Shown: positions 1 to 6,300, counted from the stretch's first letter. The stretch: DNA of 9,699 bases from Tannerella sp. (GCA_031288935.1 JAITQL010000188.1:1-9699), one strand, 5' to 3'. Notes: a model not told the origin generated them from the letters alone. Made by a program: numbers and translations.

Positions 1-515
1 AGATAACTGATCTTTGATGTGCTTGTCACGTCGTTCGTTCCAAGCATTATCGAGTCGTTGGCCATAGTTACCGTATAATAGTTGCGATCCAATGTATGTT
101 TGGGGATAACAAGAGGCTCGGTTGTTAAAAACGAATCAACCGGCAGTATCCCGATCCGTTTTTTGGTCATGTCATATAACCATATTTTATCATCAAACAA
201 CCCTATGTCGCAGCCAATCATTTCTTCCGGCCCCTGTCCATAACCGATCAGCTCCTTGAGAATCCGGTTTTCCTGAAGGGAAAAAAGGCTGATCCACTTG
301 TCATGCGCCTTATTAAACGACTGGATAATTAAATAGTCCCGATACAGCTTTATGGCTGACGGTTCTTGCAAAAGTTCACCGGAAATGGCCGTGAACTTCA
401 ATGAATCGGTTTCCGGAAAAGAACGGAACGAAACGCTTGAGTCATTCAGTTTGATTTGAATGTCCGAGCATCCAATACAAACGAACAACAACGATATTAA
501 ACAGATATTCTTCAT
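1..515 (-). CDS. 6-bladed beta-propeller-like lipoprotein, 3' end outside window
   Basis: The reading frame opens with ATG at 515-513 and runs without a stop off the left edge, giving about 171 codons. It starts MKNICLISLLFVCIGCSD: a short positive N-region, a hydrophobic stretch and a lipobox-like CIGC, so it is probably a lipoprotein acylated at Cys16. Around residues 85-95 is GYGQGPEEMIG, close to the GxGPGE motif of Bacteroidota 6-bladed beta-propeller lipoproteins (BF3164-like). A near-consensus promoter lies directly upstream, which supports the start. Codon use includes four TTA and four TCA codons, quite unlike the neighbouring TPR genes. The family has no well-defined biochemical role; surface or periplasmic location is inferred from the signal peptide. 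The C-terminal propeller blades cannot be judged. Confidence 0.8.
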   Translation of the reverse strand, partial: MKNICLISLLFVCIGCSDIQIKLNDSSVSFRSFPETDSLKFTAISGELLQEPSAIKLYRDYLIIQSFNKAHDKWISLFSLQENRILKELIGYGQGPEEMIGCDIGLFDDKIWLYDMTKKRIGILPVDSFLTTEPLVIPKHTLDRNYYTVTMANDSIMLGTNDVTSTSKISY

Positions 516-525
516 TTTTTTGCCC

Positions 526-556
526 CAAAGGTAATTATAAATTTCAGAATAGCATA
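526..556 (-). promoter_or_regulatory. Bacteroidota-type promoter of the lipoprotein gene
   Basis: On the minus strand TATG (556-553) is followed by exactly 19 bases and then TACCTTTG (533-526), a full match to the -7 consensus TAnnTTTG. The -7 box ends 10 bases before the ATG, so the leader would be very short. The match is read from sequence; activity is inferred. Confidence 0.65.
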
Positions 557-570
557 AACAGCCGCGCCGA

Positions 571-640
571 TTCTCCAAACGGAGGCAATGGTTTTATCTC
601 GCATGACATAATTCCCGTCTCAAACGAGAGATGATCTCAT
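571..640. repeat. Two-hairpin dispersed element, copy A
   Basis: A small stem (CTCC, loop AAAC, GGAG; 573-584) followed by GCAATGG is succeeded two bases later by an AT-rich imperfect palindrome (TTATCTC, GCAT, GACATAA; 594-611) and a TCTCA at 618-622. The 29 bases at 594-622 match 24 of 29 positions of 9225-9253 in the same orientation, and the preceding CTCC/GGAGGCAA hairpin also recurs there. A further short palindrome, GAGATGATCTC, lies at 628-638. It sits between the end of the STAND gene and the lipoprotein promoter. Function unknown. Confidence 0.45.
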
Positions 641-691
641 ATGACACTCACATGAAACCGGGAAGGACACTCCCCTACCCTTCTGTTCGGA

Positions 692-706
692 CGGGATTCC
701 ATCCCG
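692..706 (-). terminator. Hairpin just after the STAND gene, weak terminator candidate
   Basis: A perfect 6-bp stem, CGGGAT / ATCCCG with a 3-base loop, begins 8 bases after the stop codon of the STAND gene on the minus strand. No T-run follows it, so it is a weak intrinsic terminator at best. It could instead protect the mRNA 3' end. Confidence 0.3.
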
Positions 707-714
707 GCTGTCGG

Positions 715-3402
715 TCATTTCGATTCTTTCATCTTTTCCGCCAGCCATTTCTCAAAAGGCTGGGTCGGGGCGGTTTTGTTGTAAGTCCATTCCAGCTTTG
801 TCCTTACATTCCCGGTATAGGCATGTTCGGCGCCGTATTTTGCGAGATGCACCTTGTAGGTGGCCAGAAACATTTTCAGGGCTTTGGCATACTTGCCCTG
901 GTTTTTATAGACCAGGGCGAGGTCGTTGTAGGTGGTGGACGCGGAGAGGTGTTCCTTGCCCAGGAGATTTTCACTGGTGACCGAATCCTTCAGGTTCCAT
1001 TCCAGCGCCTCGGCAGACTTGCCCAGGTATTTATAGACCTCCGCGATGTGCTTGCAGGTGATCGCCGTGTAGGGATGTTTTTTCCCCAGCGCCTTTTCGC
1101 GGATGGCCAGCGCCTTGTGATACCATTCCAGCGCCTCGGCATACTTGCCCTGATTCTTGTAGACGCTCGCGATGTTGCTGCAGATGGTGCCCACGACCTC
1201 GTGTTCCGGCCCCAGCACCTTTTGGCGGAGGGTCAAATCCCTCAGATACCATTCCAGCGCACTGTCATACTCCTTCAGTTTGTTGCAGGCATATGCGATG
1301 TTGTTGCAGGTAACGGCCAGGTCGGGATGGTCTTTGCCCAATTCCTTTTCGCGGACGGTCAGATTTTTCAGATACCAGTCCCGCGCCAGGTCATACTGTT
1401 TCAGATTGTCATGGGCTGCGGCGATGCTGAGGCAGATGATGGCCGTGTCGGGATGCTCTTCGCCCAGGAGCCGTTCGGTGATGTCCAAATCCTTCCAGTA
1501 CCATTCCACCGCCTCGGCGTAGCGTCCCAGATTGTAACAGGCCGCCGCGACGTTGTTGCAGGCCGTGGCCGTAGACCGATGCTCGTATCCCAATCCCTTT
1601 TCACGGATGGTGAAAGCCCTGGAATACCATTCCAGCGCCTTCTCGTTCATGCTTTGGTTGTAATAGACGGTTGCGATGTGGTTGCAGGTGGTGGCCGTGT
1701 CGGGATCGTCCTCCTCCAGCACCTTTTCGCGGATGGCAATCGCCTTCAGATACCATTCCAGCGCCTGGGGAAGGCATGACAGCTCTTTCAGTCCGTGTCC
1801 CAAAAACTGGTACAGGTTTCCGACCGTTTCCGTTTCCTGTTCGGCAGACTGTCCGGTTACGGAGCGTATGTGAGGAGCCAGTTCAAGGAAGCGGTCGCGG
1901 GATTCGACCGTCGAAAAGTCCGTGTATGCAAGTCCGTCCAGGATTTGCAGGCAACGGCGGATCCAGTCCTGCCGTTCGTTCCGGAGGCTGTCGCGGATGA
2001 CCTGCCGAAGGAGGCCGTGGATACTGATTTTGTGGTTTTCGGTGTTGACCAGCGCGTATTTTTTCAGTTCCGCCAGCGCCTTGTTCCGTTTCGGCAATGC
2101 GTTCATTTTTTTCCGCAAGGGTCGCGGCAAGTGTTTGCGGTTGTCCCGAAGCCACCGGTAACAGACCGGCTCCGGCCCGAAAAAAGCGAGCAGGCCGAGC
2201 AGTTGCCGCGAGGCGGACTGTTTGGGTACGGCAAAGAAAAAAAGCCTGTCAAGCAATTTCCCGACCGGGCTTTTCCTGCCTGCCCTTTTAATGGCAACCG
2301 TCCATGTTTTGTATACGGTTTGACGGAACCCGTCGTCGCCCGTACCGGCCGGAAGCTGGACGGCATTGAACAGTTCCAGGTATTTGCCGCAGCTTATTCC
2401 ATCGACCTTCATGCAGGCTGCCGCCTGTTTCAGCGCCAGCGGAAGGCGTCCGAGCGCTTCCGCCAGCCGGTCCTGCTGCGCATCCCGCGGCAATCCGGTG
2501 TAAGCGGTCAGAAATCCGGCGGCTTCTTCCGGGTCGAATACATCAATATCCATCCGTCCCGCCTTTTTCCAGGGCGTACCGGAAGTAAGCAGTACATGCC
2601 GGCGCTGTCCGGCGGTTTGCCGGGGCAAATAGGCGGCTGTTACCTTTTCGTCTTCGGCATTGTCGAAAACAATGAGCCACTTCCCGTTTTTCTCCGCCCA
2701 GTTTTTCACGGTCTCGACTACCGTGTCCGCCTTTGCCCCCGTGCATTCGGCTTCGCCGACAAGGCCTTTGGCAAGGGCAAACGATCGGTAGCTTCGCCGG
2801 ATGGCAGATTCGTCTTCCGCGCCGATCCACCAGACAAAATCGTATTCGTCTTCATGCCTGTAGGCATATTCCAAAGCGATCTGGGTTTTGCCGGCGCCGC
2901 CCAATCCGGGAACGGACTGGGTAAGGGCGACGAGTGCGGCGGTTTGAAAGCGGTCGTGAATCTTTTCCAGTTCTTTTGTCCGTCCGGTGAAGTGCGGGTT
3001 ACGCGCCGGCAGGCTAAAGAGGCGTTTTTTTCTGTTTCCCGCTCGCCGGGCTATTTTTTGCTCGTGATCTTTCTTCATTTTCCGAAGATCGTCGACCGTA
3101 TACCAGGTGACGTGGTTCGTCTCGTTGCGGTGCTTGGCGCACAACAGGATCAGGTTGTCGTAACTGTTGCGAATGTCACGGGTCGAATCGGGATTATACC
3201 GCAGACCGTCGGGTTCGGCTGCTTCCATGTGACAGATACCGGCGCTGTCCGTTCTGTTTTCCTCCGTATCGAACAGTTTTTCCTCGCAGCCCGGAAAAGC
3301 GCATTGATTGCCCGACAGGGAATAAAGTTTGTCTCTTGTTTTTTGAGTAATAATCCGCGCCTTGCCGGCTTTCATTGTTTTGTCCGTATGAATTGTTTTC
3401 AT
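715..3402 (-). CDS. HNH nuclease - STAND (NB-ARC-like) NTPase - TPR protein
   Basis: This 895-residue protein has three parts. (1) An HNH-type zinc nuclease domain, residues about 18-115: C34-x4-C39, ICHMEA (H58), NLILLC with N83 and C88, then H91. (2) A STAND NTPase, about 138-475: FTGR at 138-141, Walker A GLGGAGKT (166-173), Walker B LIVFDNAED (243-251), HVLLTS (269-274), a GxP-like GRLPLAL (318-324) and an MHD-like ISIHGLLRQVIRD (459-471). (3) Eight exact 42-residue TPR units of kinesin-light-chain type (531-866) and a C-terminal cap ending FEKWLAEK. The order effector-STAND-repeat sensor is that of bacterial NLR-like/Avs immune proteins, which oligomerise when the repeats bind a phage product. 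A defence role is inferred from this, not shown. The usual sensor Arg after HVLLTS is Gly here. No signal peptide; cytoplasmic. It starts 9 bases after the stop of the upstream TPR gene and is probably cotranscribed with it. It uses no TTA or CTA codons. Confidence 0.9.
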   Translation of the reverse strand: MKTIHTDKTMKAGKARIITQKTRDKLYSLSGNQCAFPGCEEKLFDTEENRTDSAGICHMEAAEPDGLRYNPDSTRDIRNSYDNLILLCAKHRNETNHVTWYTVDDLRKMKKDHEQKIARRAGNRKKRLFSLPARNPHFTGRTKELEKIHDRFQTAALVALTQSVPGLGGAGKTQIALEYAYRHEDEYDFVWWIGAEDESAIRRSYRSFALAKGLVGEAECTGAKADTVVETVKNWAEKNGKWLIVFDNAEDEKVTAAYLPRQTAGQRRHVLLTSGTPWKKAGRMDIDVFDPEEAAGFLTAYTGLPRDAQQDRLAEALGRLPLALKQAAACMKVDGISCGKYLELFNAVQLPAGTGDDGFRQTVYKTWTVAIKRAGRKSPVGKLLDRLFFFAVPKQSASRQLLGLLAFFGPEPVCYRWLRDNRKHLPRPLRKKMNALPKRNKALAELKKYALVNTENHKISIHGLLRQVIRDSLRNERQDWIRRCLQILDGLAYTDFSTVESRDRFLELAPHIRSVTGQSAEQETETVGNLYQFLGHGLKELSCLPQALEWYLKAIAIREKVLEEDDPDTATTCNHIATVYYNQSMNEKALEWYSRAFTIREKGLGYEHRSTATACNNVAAACYNLGRYAEAVEWYWKDLDITERLLGEEHPDTAIICLSIAAAHDNLKQYDLARDWYLKNLTVREKELGKDHPDLAVTCNNIAYACNKLKEYDSALEWYLRDLTLRQKVLGPEHEVVGTICSNIASVYKNQGKYAEALEWYHKALAIREKALGKKHPYTAITCKHIAEVYKYLGKSAEALEWNLKDSVTSENLLGKEHLSASTTYNDLALVYKNQGKYAKALKMFLATYKVHLAKYGAEHAYTGNVRTKLEWTYNKTAPTQPFEKWLAEKMKESK
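805..1812 (-). repeat. TPR-encoding tandem repeat, 8 units of 126 bp
   Basis: The 3' part of the STAND gene consists of eight units of exactly 42 codons (residues 531-866). The pattern is CNxIAxVYxNxGxYAEALEW, then a helix ending in IREKxLG, then xEHPxTA. Units differ more from each other than those in the upstream gene. The best match to the neighbour's consensus is unit 6 (CSNIASVYKNQGKYAEALEW). Confidence 0.9.
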
Positions 3403-3411
3403 GGCGCAAAG

Positions 3412-5259
3412 TCACTTTTCTTCTTTCCCTGTCTTTTCCTGCAGCCATTCCTCGAAGGGCTTGGCAGAGGAGATTTTGCCGTAGGCCGCTTTCATGTTTT
3501 CTTTCACCTTTTCAGTCTCCGGATGTTCCGCTCCAAGGTTTGCAAGACGCACTTTATAGGCGGCAAGAAACCAGGTCAGCGCCTCCTCGTGCTTGCACTG
3601 CTTTTTATGAACCAGTGCGATGCCGTTATAGGTGGCGGCCGTGTCGGAATGGTCTTTTCCCAAGACCTTTTCGCGGATGGCCAGCGCCTTCTGGTGCCAG
3701 TCCAGCGCCTTGGCGCTCCAGCCCTGCATGTAATAGGAGGATGCGATGCCGTGAGAGGTGGCGGCCGTGTCGGGATGTTCCTTTCCCAGCGTTTTTTTGC
3801 GGAGTACCAGCGCCTTGTGATACCACGACAGCGCCCAGGCATGTTTGCCCTGATCGTAATAGACTGTCGCGACGTCGTGAATGATACGGGCCGTGTCGGG
3901 ATGGTCTCTTCCCAGGAGCCTTTCGCGGATGGCCAGCGCCTTCAGATGCCAGTCCAGCGCTTCGACATACTTGCCCTGGTGATGGCAGGTTACGGCGATG
4001 CCGTGACAGGTAGTGGCCGTATCGGGATGCTCTTTCCCCAGCGCCTTTTCGCGGATGGCCAGCACCCTCCGGTACCATTCCATCGCTTCGGAACAATGTC
4101 CCTGACTTTCGCAGACTCCCGCGATGCTGTGACAGGTGGCGGCCGTGTCGGGATGGTCTTTTCCCAATACCTTTTCGCGAATGGCCAGCGCCTTCCGGTA
4201 CCATTCCATCGCTTCGGCAGGGTTGCCCCGGCTTTCGCAGACTCCCGCGATGTTGTGACAGGTGGCGGCCGTGTCGGGATGCTCTTCGCCCAACGCCTTT
4301 TCGCGGACGGCCAGCGCTCTCGTCAACCACGCCATCGCCTCGTCATGCCCGCCCCGGGCAAGACAGGCCAGGGCAATGTCGTTCATGGTGACGGCCGTGT
4401 CGGGATGGTCTTCTCCCAATACCTTTTCGCGGATGGCCAGCGCCCTCAGATGCCATTCCGTCGCTTCGTCATTCCTGCCCCGCGCGTAGCAGGCGGTAGC
4501 GATGTCGTGCATGGTGGCGGCCGTGACCGGATGTTCCTTTCCCAGGACTTTTTCAAAGACGGTCAGCGCCTTCAAATACCATTCCAGCGCCTCGCCGTGC
4601 CTGCCCCGACCGTCGCAGGCGGCCGCGATGCCGGAACTGGTGGCCGCCGCTTCGGAAGGATCCTTTTCCGATATCTTCTCCCGGATGGCCTGCTCCTTCC
4701 GATGCCATTCCATCGCTTCGGCATACTTGCCCTGATGGAAATGGATGTCGGCGATGTCGTGACAGGTGGCGGCCGTGTCGGGATGGTCTTCGCCCAACGC
4801 CTTTTCGCGGATGGCCAGCGTCTTCAGATGCCATTCCAGCGCTTCGGCATACCTGTCCTGACGGAAATAGAGGCCGGCGATGTCGTGACAGACGGTGGCC
4901 GCTTCGGGACGGTTTTCGCCCAGGGTCTTTTCAAAAATGGCCAGCGATTTCAGATACCAGTCCTTCGCTTTGGCATACTCTCCCCGATCCTTGCAGGCAG
5001 TGGCGATCCGGTTGCAGTATCCGAGCGCTTCCGCCAGCTGATCCTGATATTCGTTCCGCGGCAATTCCGCGCAGGCAGCGGCTGGCAATGCGGCGGCCTC
5101 TTCCTGTTCGACGGGGTCGAAAAGGGTTACATGATCTTCCATGTTGAATGATTTTTTCTCGCAGTCTGGAAAATCACACCGATCTTCCGGCGAGGCATGA
5201 AGTTTGTCTTTTGTTACTGGAGCAATCTCCCGGGTTTCGTCCGTTTCTTTTGTTTTCAT
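3412..5259 (-). CDS. TPR-array protein, internally deleted paralogue of the HNH-STAND-TPR protein
   Basis: The protein has 615 residues if it starts at ATG 5259. A longer frame reaches ATG 5337, but I prefer 5259: it aligns with the neighbour's start (MKT...), and a promoter sits directly before it. Residues 12-38 align without gaps to residues 18-44 of the downstream STAND protein and keep the zinc knuckle (CDFPDC against CAFPGC). Residues 46-80 (LFDP ... LPRNEYQDQLAEALG) match the ARC region of the neighbour (VFDP ... LPRDAQQDRLAEALG, 288-318). The catalytic HNH half, Walker A, Walker B and winged-helix region are missing. Twelve 42-residue TPRs follow (82-585), then a cap (KPFEEWLQEK) like the neighbour's. 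It probably acts in the cytoplasm as a sensor, adaptor or decoy for the STAND protein; this is inference. It could also be a decayed copy, but the uninterrupted 615-codon frame argues against simple decay. Confidence 0.88.
   Translation of the reverse strand: MKTKETDETREIAPVTKDKLHASPEDRCDFPDCEKKSFNMEDHVTLFDPVEQEEAAALPAAACAELPRNEYQDQLAEALGYCNRIATACKDRGEYAKAKDWYLKSLAIFEKTLGENRPEAATVCHDIAGLYFRQDRYAEALEWHLKTLAIREKALGEDHPDTAATCHDIADIHFHQGKYAEAMEWHRKEQAIREKISEKDPSEAAATSSGIAAACDGRGRHGEALEWYLKALTVFEKVLGKEHPVTAATMHDIATACYARGRNDEATEWHLRALAIREKVLGEDHPDTAVTMNDIALACLARGGHDEAMAWLTRALAVREKALGEEHPDTAATCHNIAGVCESRGNPAEAMEWYRKALAIREKVLGKDHPDTAATCHSIAGVCESQGHCSEAMEWYRRVLAIREKALGKEHPDTATTCHGIAVTCHHQGKYVEALDWHLKALAIRERLLGRDHPDTARIIHDVATVYYDQGKHAWALSWYHKALVLRKKTLGKEHPDTAATSHGIASSYYMQGWSAKALDWHQKALAIREKVLGKDHSDTAATYNGIALVHKKQCKHEEALTWFLAAYKVRLANLGAEHPETEKVKENMKAAYGKISSAKPFEEWLQEKTGKEEK
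3505..5016 (-). repeat. TPR-encoding tandem repeat, 12 units of 126 bp
   Basis: Residues 82-585 of the TPR protein form twelve units of exactly 42 residues without any length change. The consensus is CHxIAxxCxxxGxxxEAMEW, then YxKALAIREKVLG, then KDHPDTAAT. Units 7 and 8 (4135-4260 and 4009-4134) share the CESxGxxxEAMEWYR core, and about 50 bases around 4107 and 4233 are almost identical. This points to recent unit duplication or gene conversion. Confidence 0.92.
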
Positions 5260-5263
5260 GACG

Positions 5264-5293
5264 CAAAAATAGTTTTTTCTTTCGGATAACAAA
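5264..5293 (-). promoter_or_regulatory. Promoter of the TPR/STAND operon
   Basis: On the minus strand TTTG (5293-5290), an 18-base spacer and TATTTTTG (5271-5264) match the Bacteroidota TTTG/TAnnTTTG pattern. Only four bases (CGTC) separate the -7 box from the ATG at 5259, so the transcript would be leaderless or nearly so. This also argues against the longer start at 5337. Confidence 0.6.
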
Positions 5294-5442
5294 AATTTCA
5301 CTGTTCCTTTTTTTCGGCCGGGCGACAAAAGGTGCATTTGTCCTGGCCGAACGGGAAATCCGTTTGCGAAAATGAAAGACGCATCCGTCAGGATGAAAGA
5401 TTCATCGGGTGCATTTCAAATTGCCGTTTTGAAAACATTTCA

Positions 5443-5547
5443 ATGAGCCGCCCATTTTCCAAAATATACCGTTCATTTTCCAAAATGAGCCGTCTATTTT
5501 CCAAAATGAGCCATTCATTTTCCAAAATGAGCTGTTCGTTTTCCAAG
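5443..5547. repeat. Five tandem 21-bp units with a palindromic ATTTTCCAAAAT core
   Basis: Units start at 5443, 5464, 5485, 5506 and 5527, each exactly 21 bp. The core ATTTTCCAAAAT is perfect at 5454, 5475, 5496 and 5517 and decayed at 5538 (GTTTTCCAAG). A related palindrome, GTTTTGAAAAC, lies at 5426-5436. The half-sites ATTTT/AAAAT are mirror-complementary around CC, so each unit is a near-perfect inverted repeat. The array is 150-290 bases upstream of the TPR operon promoter. The 21-bp spacing is two helical turns, which would place the cores on one DNA face. An operator array or a fast-evolving satellite are both possible. Confidence 0.8.
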
Positions 5548-5724
5548 CGGCCAGCCTGTACCTGTTTTATCTCGCTGTTGCCTTACGTCCGTGCCCGTTA
5601 CGGATTTCCATTGTGCCTGCGTCACTTCGTACTTGCCGATGCAGAAAGCGCTTAGTGATGAAAAATAATCAAGTGATAACAACAGGCAAACAATCTTTTA
5701 CGGGTTATTCATTTTACGTTGCTA

Positions 5725-5849
5725 AACATCTTATTACACGGAGAGACACGGAGCAGGCACAGAGAATCACAGAGACTGTACAAATGAAGGGGATTCAAAG
5801 ATTCAAAGATTCAAAAATTCGTTTCACGCAGATTGACGCGGATTTCAAC
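5725..5849 (+). repeat. Dispersed repeat, copy 1
   Basis: The copy runs from AACATCTTATTA through ACACGGAGAGACACGGAG, CACAGAGAATCACAGAGACT and a run of ATTCAAAG-like 8-mers to GATTTCAAC. It repeats at 5917-6033 with few substitutions and one additional 8-mer here (four against three). It belongs in style to the purine-rich CACGGAG/CACAGAG interspersed repeats common in environmental genomes (recalled, not checked). Confidence 0.85.
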
Positions 5850-5861
5850 GCCCCGTCCCTG

Positions 5862-5911
5862 CCTCTGTGTTTCTCTGTGCCTCTCTGTGTTTTCTCCGTG
5901 TCTCTCCGTGT
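5862..5911 (-). repeat. Inverted copy of the CACGGAG/CACAGAG repeat
   Basis: The minus strand reads ACACGGAGAGACACGGAG at 5911-5894, an 18-base perfect match to the direct copy at 5736-5753 and a 17-base match to 5929-5945, followed by CACAGAG-type words down to 5862. With the second direct copy it can form a long hairpin with an 18-base loop. Confidence 0.8.
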
Positions 5912-5916
5912 AACTG

Positions 5917-6033
5917 AACATTTTATTCCACGGAGAGACACGGAGCGGACACAGAGAATCACAGAGACTGTACAAATGAAGGGGATTCAAAGATTCAAAG
6001 ATTCGTTTCCCGCGGATTGACGCGGATTTCAAC
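5917..6033 (+). repeat. Dispersed repeat, copy 2
   Basis: Second direct copy of 5725-5849, shorter by one 8-base ATTCAAAG unit, with the same end (GACGCGGATTTCAAC). The near identity over about 117 bases indicates a recent duplication or a mobile repeat family. Confidence 0.85.
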
Positions 6034-6062
6034 AGTGAAGCAATCCAAGACCTCTCCCCCGA

Positions 6063-6083
6063 CCCCTCTCCACAAGAGAGGGG
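6063..6083. repeat. Hairpin CCCCTCTC / GAGAGGGG
   Basis: A perfect 8-bp stem with a 5-base loop (CACAA), flanked by further CTCTCCCCC and GAGCGAGGG tracts that could lengthen it imperfectly. There is no T-run on either side, so a palindromic interspersed repeat is more likely than a terminator. Confidence 0.55.
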
Positions 6084-6207
6084 AGCGAGGGTTTCCGGCA
6101 CATGCGGTTTGCTATCCGGCAACAGCTATCCTGAAGGAAACACCGCACCCCGTCCCTGCAAACACAGTGAAGCAATTCAGGGAATTGAGCATCATCGCGC
6201 CATTCTA

Positions 6208-6226
6208 CACGGGGCGTTGCCCCGTG
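6208..6226. repeat. Hairpin CACGGGGC / GCCCCGTG
   Basis: A perfect 8-bp GC-rich stem with a GTT loop. The form (CACGGGGC-GTT-GCCCCGTG) resembles short palindromic repeats scattered in Bacteroidota intergenic DNA; that family assignment is from memory. It is not followed by a T-run. Confidence 0.55.
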
Positions 6227-6278
6227 CTAATGCTTAAAGAGCGTTGCCCTTCCGTTGCTTGTAAAGAAAAAAATGAGA

Positions 6279-6300
6279 ACCATACTGTGCACGGTATGGT
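6279..6300. repeat. 22-base imperfect palindrome ACCATAC...GTATGGT
   Basis: ACCATAC and GTATGGT pair around a centre that is itself palindromic (GTGCAC). TTTT follows on the plus strand; on the minus strand TCTCATTTTTTT follows. It could be a weak bidirectional terminator between the divergent operons, or a regulator site. It lies about 160 bases before the FKBP promoter. Confidence 0.45.

Noticed and set aside
1795..5151. Very long plus-strand open frame (1,118 codons) opposite both TPR genes, continued by another at 631-1779
   Set aside because: It is codon-aligned with the minus-strand genes, so it stays open simply because they lack TTA, CTA and nearly all TCA codons. Its repeats mirror the TPR repeats, and it starts with GTG in the middle of a gene. 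The sense frames have recognisable domains.
5260..5337. Longer start of the TPR protein at ATG 5337
   Set aside because: The extra 26 codons overlap the promoter and have no match in the neighbour, whereas ATG 5259 aligns with the neighbour's start.
5443..5547. CRISPR-like array
   Set aside because: Units are contiguous 21-mers without unique spacers of constant length and there are no cas genes.
5332..5655. 107-codon plus-strand frame with a 7-residue FSKMSxx repeat
   Set aside because: It is only the translation of the 21-bp palindrome array; the flanking residues show no protein features, and units vary at non-synonymous positions.
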